DNA of 64,000 bases, from contig NC_013947.1 of the NCBI RefSeq assembly GCF_000024545.1, positions 558,001-622,000 of the forward strand, in the 5' to 3' direction. Numbering within the stretch: position 1 is the stretch's first letter; every line of letters starts with the position of its first letter. The notes under the pieces were generated by a model. The model had not been told where the DNA came from and made no database searches. It saw nothing but the letters and a program-made list of their open reading frames with translations. Positions 24,401-34,560 of this stretch are shown piece after piece. The position numbers and the translations under genes were made by a program. Origin of the DNA: Stackebrandtia nassauensis DSM 44728 (GTDB lineage Bacteria; Actinomycetota; Actinomycetes; Mycobacteriales; Micromonosporaceae).

Positions 24401-24432
24401 GATAGACATCCATACTTGGTGAGGAGTAAGCG

Positions 24433-25116
24433 ATGGCGAGCACGCTGGCGCTCGGTGGCACCATGCCGCTCGACATCAGTGCCCCCCCGGCGCGTGGCGG
24501 TAACCGGCCGACAGGAAAAATGGCGCCAGTCGCCGTCGACAACGCAGTCGGGGGCGAGCGTGTAGGTGTTGTCGAACGTGACGGAGTGCGCGTGCGATCG
24601 GAAAGCGAGTTCATCGCGCTCTATGAGTCGCGATTCTCGGAGCTCGCTGCCCAAGTGTATGCGTACACTTCGGATGCGAGCGAGGCCCAGGACCTGGTCC
24701 AGGAGGCGTTTCTGCGTGCCTGGCAACGGTGGGACACCATCGGCGGCTACGACGAGCCGCTGGCATGGATCCGCCGTGTCGCCTGGAACCTCGCCACCAG
24801 TCGCCACCGCCGCAACGCCGTCGCCCGCCGGTTCCTGCAGCGCGCCCAGCCGCCGGAGCCGCACCCGGGCATGAGCCCCGACCACGTCGCCCTCGTGGAG
24901 GCGCTGCGCCAGGTGCCCGAGAAGCAGCGCCGCGCGGTCGTCCTGCACTACCTGGGTGACATGTCGGTCGCCGACATCGCCGCCCAGACCGGCGCCAAGG
25001 AGGGCACAGTCAAATCCTGGCTGCACCGGGGACGCTCCGAGCTGGCGCGCTACCTCAACGAGTACGAAGCCACCGGTGAATTCCGCAGATCCGGGGAGGT
25101 GAGCCCGCATGGCTGA
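24433..25116 (+). CDS. ECF RNA polymerase sigma factor (SigE-like family)
   Basis: A 227-residue sigma-70 factor of the extracytoplasmic-function group. After an unusual ~55-residue N-terminal extension, region 2 is visible (FIALYESRFSELAAQVYAYT, DLVQEAFLRAW, ~58-100) and region 4 (VPEKQRRAVVLHYLGDMS, DIAAQTGAKEGTVKSWLHRG, ~160-205). GAGGAG (24421-24426) precedes the ATG. The stop overlaps the start of the next gene by 8 nt (ATGGCTGA), so the two are translationally coupled, as sigma/anti-sigma pairs are. The SigE-like spelling and the coupled membrane protein suggest envelope stress control. Confidence 0.9.
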   Translation: MASTLALGGTMPLDISAPPARGGNRPTGKMAPVAVDNAVGGERVGVVERDGVRVRSESEFIALYESRFSELAAQVYAYTSDASEAQDLVQEAFLRAWQRWDTIGGYDEPLAWIRRVAWNLATSRHRRNAVARRFLQRAQPPEPHPGMSPDHVALVEALRQVPEKQRRAVVLHYLGDMSVADIAAQTGAKEGTVKSWLHRGRSELARYLNEYEATGEFRRSGEVSPHG

Positions 25117-26059
25117 TTTCCAGCCCGCCCGCGACCCGGACGAGGAACTGATCACCGCAGCCTTTTCCTCGTACCGTGCCCAGGCGCCCAAGAACTTCCC
25201 ACACCCGCCCGCAGCCGAGGTCATGGCCAAGGCTGACACCGCCCGACCCCGCAAACGCGCGCTGACGGTCTCGCTGGCCGCACTGGCGTTCACCGGCCTG
25301 ATCGCCGGTGGGGCCGCGGTGGCCCAGACCGTCGCCTCCTCCGGCGAGATGCCGGACGACCGCGGCGACGGCAGCTCCAGCGTCGCCAGTGGCGAGGACG
25401 GCGGCTCCAGCAGCAAGGACCCGTCCAGCTCCTCCAAGCCGGACGACGACAAGACCGAGGACGACGACCTGCACGGTCTGGCGATCACGCTGCCCGACTG
25501 GCCCGAGGCCGCCGCCGACTGCCCCGCCGGGACGTACACCTTCTCCAAGGAGGGCGTCTCGAAGCCGGACAGCAAGTGGAGCCTGGCCTCCGACGGAACC
25601 GTGACCGCCCTCGACGACGACGGGGTCAGCAACGACCTGATCGTCGAGATCGACTGCGACGAGCTGTCGGGTGTCATCGCGCTGGAACGCGATGACGACG
25701 AGGCCACGGCGAAGGACTTCGTCGACACGGCCGAGCCCGGGACCGCCATCGACGTCGTCTCCGTCGACGGCAACAAGGTCACTGTGGACACTGGCCCCTC
25801 GACCGAGGGACAGACCCAGGAAACCTTTGTCTACGACGGGGACGGGTTCAACGAGGCACCCGACGAGGAACCCTCGGACGAACCATCGAGTTCGAGCGGA
25901 ACCCCATCCGAGGAGCCCTCGACATCGTCACCGGGATCCGAGTCCACGTCGGGCTTACTGGATCCCGGTGACCGCGTTGCCAACGGTTCGGCTGAGCCGA
26001 GTGTCGCCCGTCGCACACCGAACGATCCCCCTTACGACGACGTACGATCGCGAGGGTAG
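25109..26059 (+). CDS. Membrane protein coupled to ECF sigma factor (candidate anti-sigma or sensor)
   Basis: A 316-residue protein: ~45 cytoplasmic residues (PDEELITAAFSSYRAQAPKNF), one transmembrane helix (~47-68) and an extracellular part that starts and ends with Ser/Asp/Glu-rich disordered stretches around a compact domain (~125-235, LAITLPDWPEAAADCPAGTYTF). It overlaps the sigma gene by 8 nt. The zinc-binding ZAS motif (HxxxCxxC) of common anti-sigma factors is absent, so an anti-sigma role is inferred from position only. Only two cysteines, both extracellular, are seen. Confidence 0.75.
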   Translation: MADFQPARDPDEELITAAFSSYRAQAPKNFPHPPAAEVMAKADTARPRKRALTVSLAALAFTGLIAGGAAVAQTVASSGEMPDDRGDGSSSVASGEDGGSSSKDPSSSSKPDDDKTEDDDLHGLAITLPDWPEAAADCPAGTYTFSKEGVSKPDSKWSLASDGTVTALDDDGVSNDLIVEIDCDELSGVIALERDDDEATAKDFVDTAEPGTAIDVVSVDGNKVTVDTGPSTEGQTQETFVYDGDGFNEAPDEEPSDEPSSSSGTPSEEPSTSSPGSESTSGLLDPGDRVANGSAEPSVARRTPNDPPYDDVRSRG

Positions 26060-26101
26060 GAAAGGTTTCCCGAGACTTCGCTCTAGGAGAGTGCATCTGT
26101 C

Positions 26102-27955
26102 GTGAATACCGTCCGGCAATTGGACCGGGTCGTCATCCGTTTCGCGGGGGATTCCGGCGACGGAATGCAACTCACCGGGGATCGGTTCACCGCCGAGACC
26201 GCGAAGCTCGGCAACGACCTGTCAACTCTTCCCAATTTCCCCGCCGAGATCCGCGCCCCCGCCGGCACCCTGCCCGGGGTGTCCAGCTTCCAGATCCACT
26301 TCGCCGACACCGACATCCTCACACCCGGCGACGCGCCGGGCGTTCTGGTGGCGATGAACCCCGCCGCGCTCAAGGCCAACCTGCCCGACCTGCCCCGCGG
26401 CGCCACCATTGTGGTCAACTCCGACGAGTTCACGCCCCGCAACCTCAAGAAGGTCGGCTACGCCGCCAACCCGCTCGAGGACGGCACCGTCGAGTCGTAC
26501 CAGGTACACGCGGTCCCGCTCACCTCGTTGACCATCGAAGCGCTGGCCGAGTTCGACATCGGCAAGAACGAGGCGGCCCGCGCCAAGAACATGTTCGCCC
26601 TCGGCCTGGTGTCGTGGCTGTACTCGCGGCCCACCGAGACCACCGAGAGCTTCATCAAACGCAAGTTCGCCGCCCGGCCCGAGATCGCCGCCGCCAACAT
26701 CGCGGCCCTGCGCGCCGGACACGCCTACGGTGAGACCACCGAGACCTTCGCGGTCCGCTACGAGGTGCCGCCGGCCAAACTGCCGTCGGGCACCTACCGC
26801 AACATCACCGGCAACGTCGCCCTCGCCTATGGCCTCGTCGCCGCCGGCGTCCGGGCCCAGCTGCCGGTCTTCCTGGGCGCGTACCCCATCACGCCCGCCT
26901 CCGACATCCTCCACGAACTCAGCAAGCACAAGAAGCTGGGCGTGACGACCTTCCAGGCCGAGGACGAGATCGCCGCCGTCGGCGCCGCCCTGGGCGCCTC
27001 CTACGGCGGCGCGCTGGGCATCACCACCAGTTCCGGCCCGGGCATCGCGCTGAAGTCCGAGACCATCTCGCTGGCGGTCGCCTTCGAACTGCCGCTGGTG
27101 GTCGTCGACGTACAGCGCGCCGGACCCTCCACCGGCATGCCCACCAAGACCGAACAGGCCGACCTGCTGATGGCACTGCACGGCCGTCACGGTGAGGCCC
27201 CGGTCGCGGTCATCGCGGCCCAGTCGCCCTCCGACTGCTTCCACGCCGCGATCGAGGCGTGCCGGATCGCGCTGCACCACCGCACCCCGGTGATGCTGCT
27301 GTCCGACGGCTACCTGGCCAACGGCTCCGAACCCTGGTCGCTGCCGGAGGTCGCCGACCTGCCCGACCTGCGCGTCGAGTTCGCCTCCGCGCTCAACCAC
27401 GTCGACGAGGACGGCACCGAAGCGTTCTGGCCCTACAAACGCGACCCCGAAACCCTGGTCCGCCCCTGGGCGGTCCCGGGCACCCCGGGTCTGCAACACC
27501 GCATCGGCGGTCTGGAGAAGAAGGACGGGACCGGGGACATCTCCTACGACCCGGCCAACCACGACTTCATGGTCCGCACCCGCGCGGCCCGCATCGAGGC
27601 CATCAAGGTCCCCGACCTCACCGTCGACGACCCCGACGGCGACTCCCGGGTACTGGTACTCGGCTGGGGCTCCACCTGGGGCCCGATCGGCGCGGCCTGC
27701 CGCGCGCTGCGCGGCCGCGGCGTCCACATCGCCCAGGCGCACCTGCGTCACCTCAACCCGTTGCCCGCCAACGTGTCCGACGTTCTGTCCTCATACGACA
27801 AAGTCGTGATCCCGGAGATGAACCTGGGCCAGCTGTCCAGCCTGCTGCGCTCCCGCTTCGACGCCGACATCGTCGGCTACAACCAGGTGCGGGGACTGCC
27901 CTTCACCTCGCACGAGCTGGAATCCATGCTTGAGGAGGTCGTCAAGAATGTCTGA
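26102..27955 (+). CDS. korA: 2-oxoacid:ferredoxin oxidoreductase, alpha/gamma subunit (KorA)
   Basis: A 617-residue subunit that, with KorB, converts 2-oxoglutarate (or pyruvate) plus CoA to acyl-CoA, CO2 and reduced ferredoxin. The N-terminal gamma-type domain begins with [17 protein letters not shown]; the alpha domain follows (~225 on: [41 protein letters not shown]). This gamma-alpha fusion of about 620 residues is typical of actinobacterial KorA. The start is GTG 26102, with AGGAGAG upstream. The stop overlaps korB by 8 nt (ATGTCTGA). Confidence 0.93.
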   Translation: MNTVRQLDRVVIRFAGDSGDGMQLTGDRFTAETAKLGNDLSTLPNFPAEIRAPAGTLPGVSSFQIHFADTDILTPGDAPGVLVAMNPAALKANLPDLPRGATIVVNSDEFTPRNLKKVGYAANPLEDGTVESYQVHAVPLTSLTIEALAEFDIGKNEAARAKNMFALGLVSWLYSRPTETTESFIKRKFAARPEIAAANIAALRAGHAYGETTETFAVRYEVPPAKLPSGTYRNITGNVALAYGLVAAGVRAQLPVFLGAYPITPASDILHELSKHKKLGVTTFQAEDEIAAVGAALGASYGGALGITTSSGPGIALKSETISLAVAFELPLVVVDVQRAGPSTGMPTKTEQADLLMALHGRHGEAPVAVIAAQSPSDCFHAAIEACRIALHHRTPVMLLSDGYLANGSEPWSLPEVADLPDLRVEFASALNHVDEDGTEAFWPYKRDPETLVRPWAVPGTPGLQHRIGGLEKKDGTGDISYDPANHDFMVRTRAARIEAIKVPDLTVDDPDGDSRVLVLGWGSTWGPIGAACRALRGRGVHIAQAHLRHLNPLPANVSDVLSSYDKVVIPEMNLGQLSSLLRSRFDADIVGYNQVRGLPFTSHELESMLEEVVKNV

Positions 27956-28973
27956 GCCGGTAGCGCTCACCTTGAAGCCCAAGGACTTCAAGTCCGATCA
28001 GGAAGTGCGCTGGTGCCCGGGCTGCGGCGACTACGCCATCCTGGCCGCGATGCAGTCCTTCCTGCCCAGCCTCGGCCTCGAACGCGAGAAGATCGCCTTC
28101 GTCTCCGGAATCGGCTGCTCCTCCCGCTTCCCGTACTACCTCAACACCTACGGGATGCACTCCATCCACGGCCGCGCCCCCGCCATCGCCACCGGTCTGG
28201 CCACCACCCGCCCCGACCTGTCGGTCTGGGTGGTCACCGGCGACGGCGACGCCCTCTCCATCGGCGGCAACCACCTCATCCACGCCCTGCGCCGCAACGT
28301 GAACTTCAAGATCCTGCTGTTCAACAACCGGATCTACGGCCTCACCAAGGGCCAGTACTCCCCAACGTCCGAAGTGGGCAAGATAACCAAGTCCACCCCG
28401 GCGGGTTCGGTCGACGCCCCCTTCAACCCCCTCTCCCTCGCGCTGGGCGCGGAGGCCTCCTTCGTGGCCCGCACCCTCGACTCGGACCGCAAGCACCTCC
28501 AACAGGTCCTCACCACCGCGGCCCAACACGAGGGCAGCGCGTTCGTCGAGATCTACCAGAACTGCCCGATCTTCAACGACGACGCCTTCGAGGTCCTCAA
28601 GAACCCCGACTCCCGCGACGAAACCCTGATCCGCCTCACCCACGGCGAACCGATCACCTTCGGCCCCGAGGGCAAATACGCGGTCGTCCGCAACGGCTGG
28701 GGCATCAAGGTCGCCGAGACCGCCTCGGTCCCCCCGTCGGACATCGTGGTCCACGACGAAACCGTCACCGACCCCTCCTACGCGTTCGCCCTCTCCCGCC
28801 TGTCGGGCGAGAACCTCGACCACACCCCCATAGGCGTCCTGCGCAACGTCAAACGCGACACCTACGACGCCTCGGTCCGCCGCCAGGTCGAAGCGGCCAA
28901 ACCCGTCGACACCACCCCGGAACAGGAACTCACCAAGCTCCTGACCGGCGGCGACACCTGGACAATCCTGTAG
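27948..28973 (+). CDS. korB: 2-oxoacid:ferredoxin oxidoreductase, beta subunit (KorB)
   Basis: A 341-residue thiamine-diphosphate-binding subunit. Visible are the iron-sulfur-associated WCPGCGDY (~22), ISR loop [16 protein letters not shown], and the TPP/Mg motif [20 protein letters not shown] with downstream [16 protein letters not shown]. It works with the overlapping korA. ATG 27948 has GAGGAGG upstream inside korA; 8-nt overlap. In actinobacteria KorAB supplies reductant and an alternative to the oxoglutarate dehydrogenase step. Confidence 0.94.
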   Translation: MSEPVALTLKPKDFKSDQEVRWCPGCGDYAILAAMQSFLPSLGLEREKIAFVSGIGCSSRFPYYLNTYGMHSIHGRAPAIATGLATTRPDLSVWVVTGDGDALSIGGNHLIHALRRNVNFKILLFNNRIYGLTKGQYSPTSEVGKITKSTPAGSVDAPFNPLSLALGAEASFVARTLDSDRKHLQQVLTTAAQHEGSAFVEIYQNCPIFNDDAFEVLKNPDSRDETLIRLTHGEPITFGPEGKYAVVRNGWGIKVAETASVPPSDIVVHDETVTDPSYAFALSRLSGENLDHTPIGVLRNVKRDTYDASVRRQVEAAKPVDTTPEQELTKLLTGGDTWTIL

Positions 28974-28981
28974 CTAGCGGC

Positions 28982-29023
28982 GGCGGTGGCCGGATGTTCA
29001 CTGAATTAACATCCGGCGCCGCC
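28982..29023 (+). terminator. Terminator hairpin after korB
   Basis: GCCGGATGTT plus GGCGG (28982-28998, 2-nt bulge) pairs with AACATCCGGC plus GCCGCC (29008-29023), loop 9 nt. Confidence 0.75.
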
Positions 29024-29095
29024 ACGCAGGCAATACATTGAATATCTTCAGTATGCACTGGCAGTAGTCGTAAGCGTCGATTACTGTGCATATTG

Positions 29096-29121
29096 CTTAG
29101 GACTCACGGGATTGTCCTAAG
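29096..29121. promoter_or_regulatory. 8-bp inverted repeat in the LamG-gene upstream region
   Basis: CTTAGGAC (29096-29103) and GTCCTAAG (29114-29121) with a 10-nt spacer lie 45 nt before the ATG at 29167, in an AT-richer stretch; candidate operator. Confidence 0.4.
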
Positions 29122-29166
29122 TCGAAGTCACTGTTCACTGTATTCATTCGAAGCCGAGGTGCCCCC

Positions 29167-30879
29167 ATGCTCCGCTTTCGCCTGCGTTCGCATGCCCGAA
29201 AACTGTTGTCATCCCTCGTGATCGTCTCCGTCGCCGGTGCCGGGATCGGCCTGGCGTCCACACCGGCCGCCGCGGCCGAGCCGGTGATCACCAGTACCGA
29301 TTTCCCTGACGGCGACGTCATCTCCCCGATGGTCGGCGAGGTCGGGGAGCTGACGATCGACAGCCCCGACGACGTCGTCTCGTATCGCGTGACGTTCAGC
29401 GAGGGTGGAAGGGTCGAAGACGTTGAACCCGAGTCGCCGGGCGCCCCGGTGACCGTCTCCTACATGCCGAGGATGAGCGGACGGCACCTCGTGTCGGTTT
29501 CGGCCCTGCACGCGGACGGCACCGGTTCCTCGAGCAGCTATGCGTTCCGGGTGTCGGCGCGCGGCCCGGTGTCGTCCTACGACCTGTCGGAGGCGCCGGG
29601 ATCGGACACGGCCGCTGACAGCGCCGGTTCCAATCCGGGCAAGCCCGGTTCCGGTGTCGCGTTCGGGGTCGCGGGTCCGAAAGAGCCGACGGCCGCCAGT
29701 TTCGACGGTGGTGCGAACGCGTATATCTCCACTGAGGCTTCGGGACTGGTGCCGACCGACGAGGGTTTCGCCGCCGCCGCATGGGTCAAGATCGACGACC
29801 TGGGCCGCGACCAGACGATCGTGTCGGTGGACGGCACCGAGGAGGCGGGATTCGTCCTGGGCTATCGGTCGACGTCGAGCGATTCCGGTACCTGGACGCT
29901 CCAGGTTCCCGGCGAGGACGGGGATTCCGCCGCCCACACCGTTTCCGGCGGAGTGGTCAGCCAGACCAACCACGACCAGTGGGTGCACGTGGCCGGAGTC
30001 TACGACGACCACGAGCGCACGATGGAGCTGTATCTCAACGGGCGGTCCGTGGGAACTGAGAACCGTGACAGCTCATGGAAAGCCGACAACACCATCCAGA
30101 TCGGACGTTCGCTGCACTCGGGGGAATACGGTCGCCATCTCGACGGGTCGCTCGCCGAGGTTCGCCTTTTCGACCGGGTCGTGTTCGCACACGAGACCGA
30201 CCACCTGAACACCATCGCCCCGCACCGCGCTGCCTACTGGCAGCTCAACGCCAATGGTGCCGAGTACACCGGGAAATCCCCGCTGACGCTCGACGGGGGC
30301 GCCAGCATCTACACCCGGACTTCGTCGAGCAGCCCTCGTCCGCTGATGGGCGCGGGACACCTGAAACTGGACGGTGAAACCGGATTCGCCCACACCGGCG
30401 ACACACTGGTCGACACGCGACTGTCGTTCAGCGTGACGACGAGGGTTCGCCTCACGGACGTGACTCCGGGACGCGACATGACCGTGTTCGCCTTGCCGGG
30501 ACAGAACGCCAATCTCGTCGAAGTCAAGTATTCCGCCGAGGCCGACGCGTGGCGCCTCGTCGTCGCGAAAGACGACAGTGCCTCCGCTGAGACGATCACG
30601 GTGGACCACGGGATCGCGCCGTACGGCAGTTTCGGGCAAGCCGTGAGCCTCACCTTTGACGCATTCACCGGCGAACTGGTGTTGTGGGTCAACGGCGAGG
30701 CCAGTCAGCCGCTTGCCTTCACCACGCCCTGGGCCACCACCGGGATTCAGCTGGGCCGATCAGGCCCGGGGTCAGGACACCTCGACGGTGCCATCGACGA
30801 CGTCCGCGTCTACCAGGGCGCCTGCGATGCGGACCTGGTCAGCACCCTGGCGAATCGCAGTGAGCAGCCGAACCTGTGA
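29167..30879 (+). CDS. Secreted protein with two LamG/concanavalin A-like domains
   Basis: A 570-residue exported protein. A Sec signal peptide (~1-37, ending AAAA|E) is followed by an Ig-like segment (~40-130) and two LamG (jelly-roll) domains (~135-345 with SFDGGANAYISTEAS and WVHVAGVYDDHERTMELYLNG; ~355-560 with LKLDGETGFAHTGD and LVLWVNGEASQPL). LamG domains bind carbohydrate or protein; no catalytic module is present. Codon usage and GC are slightly lower than the neighbours. No operon partner: korB upstream is terminated and the next gene is an unrelated small protein. Confidence 0.85.
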   Translation: MLRFRLRSHARKLLSSLVIVSVAGAGIGLASTPAAAAEPVITSTDFPDGDVISPMVGEVGELTIDSPDDVVSYRVTFSEGGRVEDVEPESPGAPVTVSYMPRMSGRHLVSVSALHADGTGSSSSYAFRVSARGPVSSYDLSEAPGSDTAADSAGSNPGKPGSGVAFGVAGPKEPTAASFDGGANAYISTEASGLVPTDEGFAAAAWVKIDDLGRDQTIVSVDGTEEAGFVLGYRSTSSDSGTWTLQVPGEDGDSAAHTVSGGVVSQTNHDQWVHVAGVYDDHERTMELYLNGRSVGTENRDSSWKADNTIQIGRSLHSGEYGRHLDGSLAEVRLFDRVVFAHETDHLNTIAPHRAAYWQLNANGAEYTGKSPLTLDGGASIYTRTSSSSPRPLMGAGHLKLDGETGFAHTGDTLVDTRLSFSVTTRVRLTDVTPGRDMTVFALPGQNANLVEVKYSAEADAWRLVVAKDDSASAETITVDHGIAPYGSFGQAVSLTFDAFTGELVLWVNGEASQPLAFTTPWATTGIQLGRSGPGSGHLDGAIDDVRVYQGACDADLVSTLANRSEQPNL

Positions 30880-30950
30880 CCCCTGAGCCTCGGCATCGAT
30901 CGGTTTTCGAGAAGCCGGACGTGCGGACGCGGTTCTAGATTGAGAATTGA

Positions 30951-30977
30951 CCTTGGCCCGGGTGACCCGGGCCAAGG
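30951..30977. repeat. Perfect 12-bp hairpin between LamG and DUF1801 genes
   Basis: CCTTGGCCCGGG (30951-30962) pairs perfectly with 30966-30977, 3-nt loop. It may end the LamG transcript or lie in the leader of the gene at 31006, 28 nt downstream. Confidence 0.65.
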
Positions 30978-31005
30978 CGAGAGCCGAAAGAGGAGGACCG
31001 CCACG

Positions 31006-31476
31006 ATGGCGACCGCGAAGAAGAGCGCGAAGCAGAACAGCGCCGACGGCAAGTACGTGGGCTTCGACGACGCCGAGAAGGCCGCGATGAAGGAGCGGGC
31101 CGCGGAGCTGAAGAAGGAGACCAAGCGCGGGGCGAAGAAGTCGAAGGACGGCGAGGCCGACGTGCTGGCGAAGATCGCCGAGATGCCCGAGGAAGACCGG
31201 GTCATCGCCGAGGGGATTCACGCGCTGATGAAGGAAGTCGCGCCCCAGCTGACCTCGAAGACCTGGTACGGGATGCCCGCGTACGCCAAGGACGGGAAGA
31301 ACGTGTGCTTCTTTCAGGCCGCGTCGAAGTTCAAGGTGCGGTACGCGACGTTCGGGTTCGAGGTGAACGCGAACCTTGATGACGGGACCATGTGGCCGAC
31401 GAGTTTCGCTGTGACCGAGTGGAACGACGCCAACCGCCAGCGGATCGCCGCGTTGGTGAAACAAGCGGTCGGTTGA
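31006..31476 (+). CDS. DUF1801 / YdhG-like protein with Lys-rich N-terminus
   Basis: A 156-residue cytoplasmic protein. The C-terminal two thirds match DUF1801 (IHALMKEVAPQLTSKTWYGMPAYAKDGKNVCFF). The first ~50 residues are rich in Lys/Ala/Glu (MATAKKSAKQNS, AAELKKETKRGAKK), like the DNA- or RNA-contacting tails of histone-like proteins. Function unknown. AGGAGG (30991-30996) supports ATG 31006. Confidence 0.82.
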   Translation: MATAKKSAKQNSADGKYVGFDDAEKAAMKERAAELKKETKRGAKKSKDGEADVLAKIAEMPEEDRVIAEGIHALMKEVAPQLTSKTWYGMPAYAKDGKNVCFFQAASKFKVRYATFGFEVNANLDDGTMWPTSFAVTEWNDANRQRIAALVKQAVG

Positions 31477-31560
31477 GCGATGAGTTGCGGTGGTGCGTCT
31501 CGTCTGTATGGGTGAACCGGGCCGAAGAGCTCGGTCCCGAATCGAAAGGCAGTGCTCGAT

Positions 31561-32034
31561 ATGTCCAAGATCAGTACCTCGCTGTGGTTCGACACCCAGG
31601 CCGAGGAAGCCGTCAACTTCTACACGTCCCTGATCCCCAACTCCAAGATCAAGACCGTTACGCGCTACGGGGATGAGAACCCGGACCGCTCCGGGCAGGT
31701 GATGACCATCGATTTCGAACTCGATGGGCAGCAGTACAACGCGCTCAACGGTGGACCGGAGTTCACGTTCAACGAGGCCGCGTCCATTCTGGTGGATTGT
31801 GAGAGCCAGGAGGAGATCGATCGGTTGTGGGCCGCGCTGAGTGAGGGCGGCGAGGAAGGTCCGTGTGGGTGGTTGAAGGACAAGTACGGGCTGTCCTGGC
31901 AGATCAACTCGACGCTGTTGATGGACTACATCGTCAATGGGGAGCCGGAGGCCAAGTTGCGGGCGGTGCAGGCGATGTACAAGATGAGCAAACTGGACAA
32001 CGCCGTGCTGAAGGCCGCTTATGAGGGTGAGTGA
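31561..32034 (+). CDS. VOC-superfamily protein (PhnB / 3-demethylubiquinone methyltransferase-like)
   Basis: A 157-residue vicinal-oxygen-chelate protein: the half-barrel repeats are visible as SLWFDTQAEEAVNFYTSLIPNS and FNEAASILVDCESQEEIDRLW, with CGWLKDKYGLSWQINS near the end. Members of the PhnB subgroup are often annotated by old homology as methyltransferases; the real activity is generally unknown. ATG 31561 is chosen because AAAGG lies 11 nt upstream and GTG 31552 would be too close to it. Confidence 0.85.
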   Translation: MSKISTSLWFDTQAEEAVNFYTSLIPNSKIKTVTRYGDENPDRSGQVMTIDFELDGQQYNALNGGPEFTFNEAASILVDCESQEEIDRLWAALSEGGEEGPCGWLKDKYGLSWQINSTLLMDYIVNGEPEAKLRAVQAMYKMSKLDNAVLKAAYEGE

Positions 32035-32053
32035 GGGCTGAGACGGACAGCGA

Positions 32054-32083
32054 ACGGCCGGAGCGTGGGTACGCTCCGGCCGT
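32054..32083. terminator. Bidirectional terminator between VOC gene and serC
   Basis: ACGGCCGGAGCGT (32054-32066) pairs perfectly with 32071-32083, 4-nt loop; it sits between two convergent genes. Confidence 0.88.
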
Positions 32084-32099
32084 AAAGCTGTTCTCGTGG

Positions 32100-33230
<1,131 letters not shown>

Positions 33231-33367
33231 TCAGTTAAGGGGGCTCGGCGGCGCTGCCGACCAGGCGATTTTCGCACGGGCTCGAAAGTTCCGTGAACGG
33301 GGAGGGTGTCGTCTTCGTCACAACTGGGATACGTTGGGACAGTTGATATCTCACGCAGGAGGGGTCC

Positions 33368-34474
33368 ATGGCGGCTATATCCGTACCGCCGCTCGGCGAG
33401 AAACCGCTGTTGGTGAAGTCGTGGTGGGAGGCACTGGGGAACGGGGAACGGCTGGGTCTGCTGGCAGATCGGCCGGAACGGATCGGGGGAATGGACGGTA
33501 TTCCGGTCGAAGTCCGCGACCGGGCCAACCGCGCCGATCTGACCGCGATACTCGAGGCGATCGAAGTCTGGGGGAAGAAGGCCGAACAGCTGCCGTTCGG
33601 GCAACTGGCGTCCGAAGTGGGGGAACGTATGGCGCGGATCCTCCAGAAGCGGGCGTCCCGGCAGAGTCTGCGGATCCTCAGCGACTGGATCGAGCGGCCG
33701 TCGCCTGTGGATGGTCTGGCGTACTTCCTCATTGACTTCGATGTGAGCGGTGACGGCAAAGCCGTTGTCGCCCTGGGCAATCCCGACATATCCGATAACG
33801 TCGCCGTGTTCGTGCCCGGGGCGTTCGCCGCCGTCGACGAGGCTCTGGACGACTACGCCCGCATGGACGCGATGGCCGGAGACGCCGCAAGCCGCGACGG
33901 CGGGAAGAAGACCGCGGTGGTGCGCTGGCTGGGCTACGACGCCCCCGACAGCATCGTTCCCGACGCGGCCAGCCCCCGGTTCGCCGAGAACGCGGCGGTC
34001 AGCCTCGACCGCTTCATCGCTGGGCTGCGGGTGACCCGTGACGGCCCCCGCACCCGGATCACGATGGTCGGGCACTCGTACGGCTCCACCGTGATCGGTA
34101 TCGCCGACCGGGAGCGGCGGTTGTCGGTGGACGGCATGGTGTTCGTCGGCGCCCCCGGTGTCGGGGTGGTGCAGGCGGACAAGCTCAGCGTCGGCGCCGA
34201 GAAGGTGTGGGCGACGGTGGCGCCCGGCGACCTCATCATCAAGACGCCGCCGGGCCTGTTGGGCATCCCGCCGTGCAAACCCGGGTTCGGCGCGAAGATC
34301 TTCACCTGCGCCGACACCGGACGGCAGCCGTGGTTCCTGTCCATGTTCGGGATCCCGCGCGACGCCATCAAGGCCCACAACGGGTACTGGAACCCCGGCA
34401 ACGTGGCCCGCGACAACATCGCCGCGATCGTCCTGGGGCACCGGGACAAGGTGAAGCTGAAGAAGAGCCAGTGA
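33368..34474 (+). CDS. Alpha/beta-hydrolase, DUF1023 family
   Basis: A 368-residue protein with a C-terminal alpha/beta-hydrolase fold of the DUF1023 type, common in actinomycetes. The nucleophile elbow is GHSYGS with Ser237; NVAVFVPGAFA (~155) and FVGAPGVGVVQADKL (~260) are further family segments, and a late HNGYW supplies a candidate catalytic His. The substrate is unknown. GCAGGAGG precedes the ATG at 33368. No signal peptide, so cytoplasmic. Confidence 0.85.
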   Translation: MAAISVPPLGEKPLLVKSWWEALGNGERLGLLADRPERIGGMDGIPVEVRDRANRADLTAILEAIEVWGKKAEQLPFGQLASEVGERMARILQKRASRQSLRILSDWIERPSPVDGLAYFLIDFDVSGDGKAVVALGNPDISDNVAVFVPGAFAAVDEALDDYARMDAMAGDAASRDGGKKTAVVRWLGYDAPDSIVPDAASPRFAENAAVSLDRFIAGLRVTRDGPRTRITMVGHSYGSTVIGIADRERRLSVDGMVFVGAPGVGVVQADKLSVGAEKVWATVAPGDLIIKTPPGLLGIPPCKPGFGAKIFTCADTGRQPWFLSMFGIPRDAIKAHNGYWNPGNVARDNIAAIVLGHRDKVKLKKSQ

Positions 34475-34547
34475 TCAGTCGTCGCTGAACTGGCTGACAA
34501 TTCCCCGCCTCACCCACGCGTCCGCGCACCCGCCGACGCAGGACACG

Positions 34548-34553
34548 TACCCT
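34548..34553 (+). promoter_or_regulatory. -10 element for leaderless alr
   Basis: TACCCT, 7 nt before the ATG at 34561; no Shine-Dalgarno sequence is present. Confidence 0.4.
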
Positions 34554-34560
34554 GGACTGC

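Noticed and set aside
26222-27751. 509-codon frame antisense to korA
   Set aside because: Shadow composition and no family match; korA is unmistakable.
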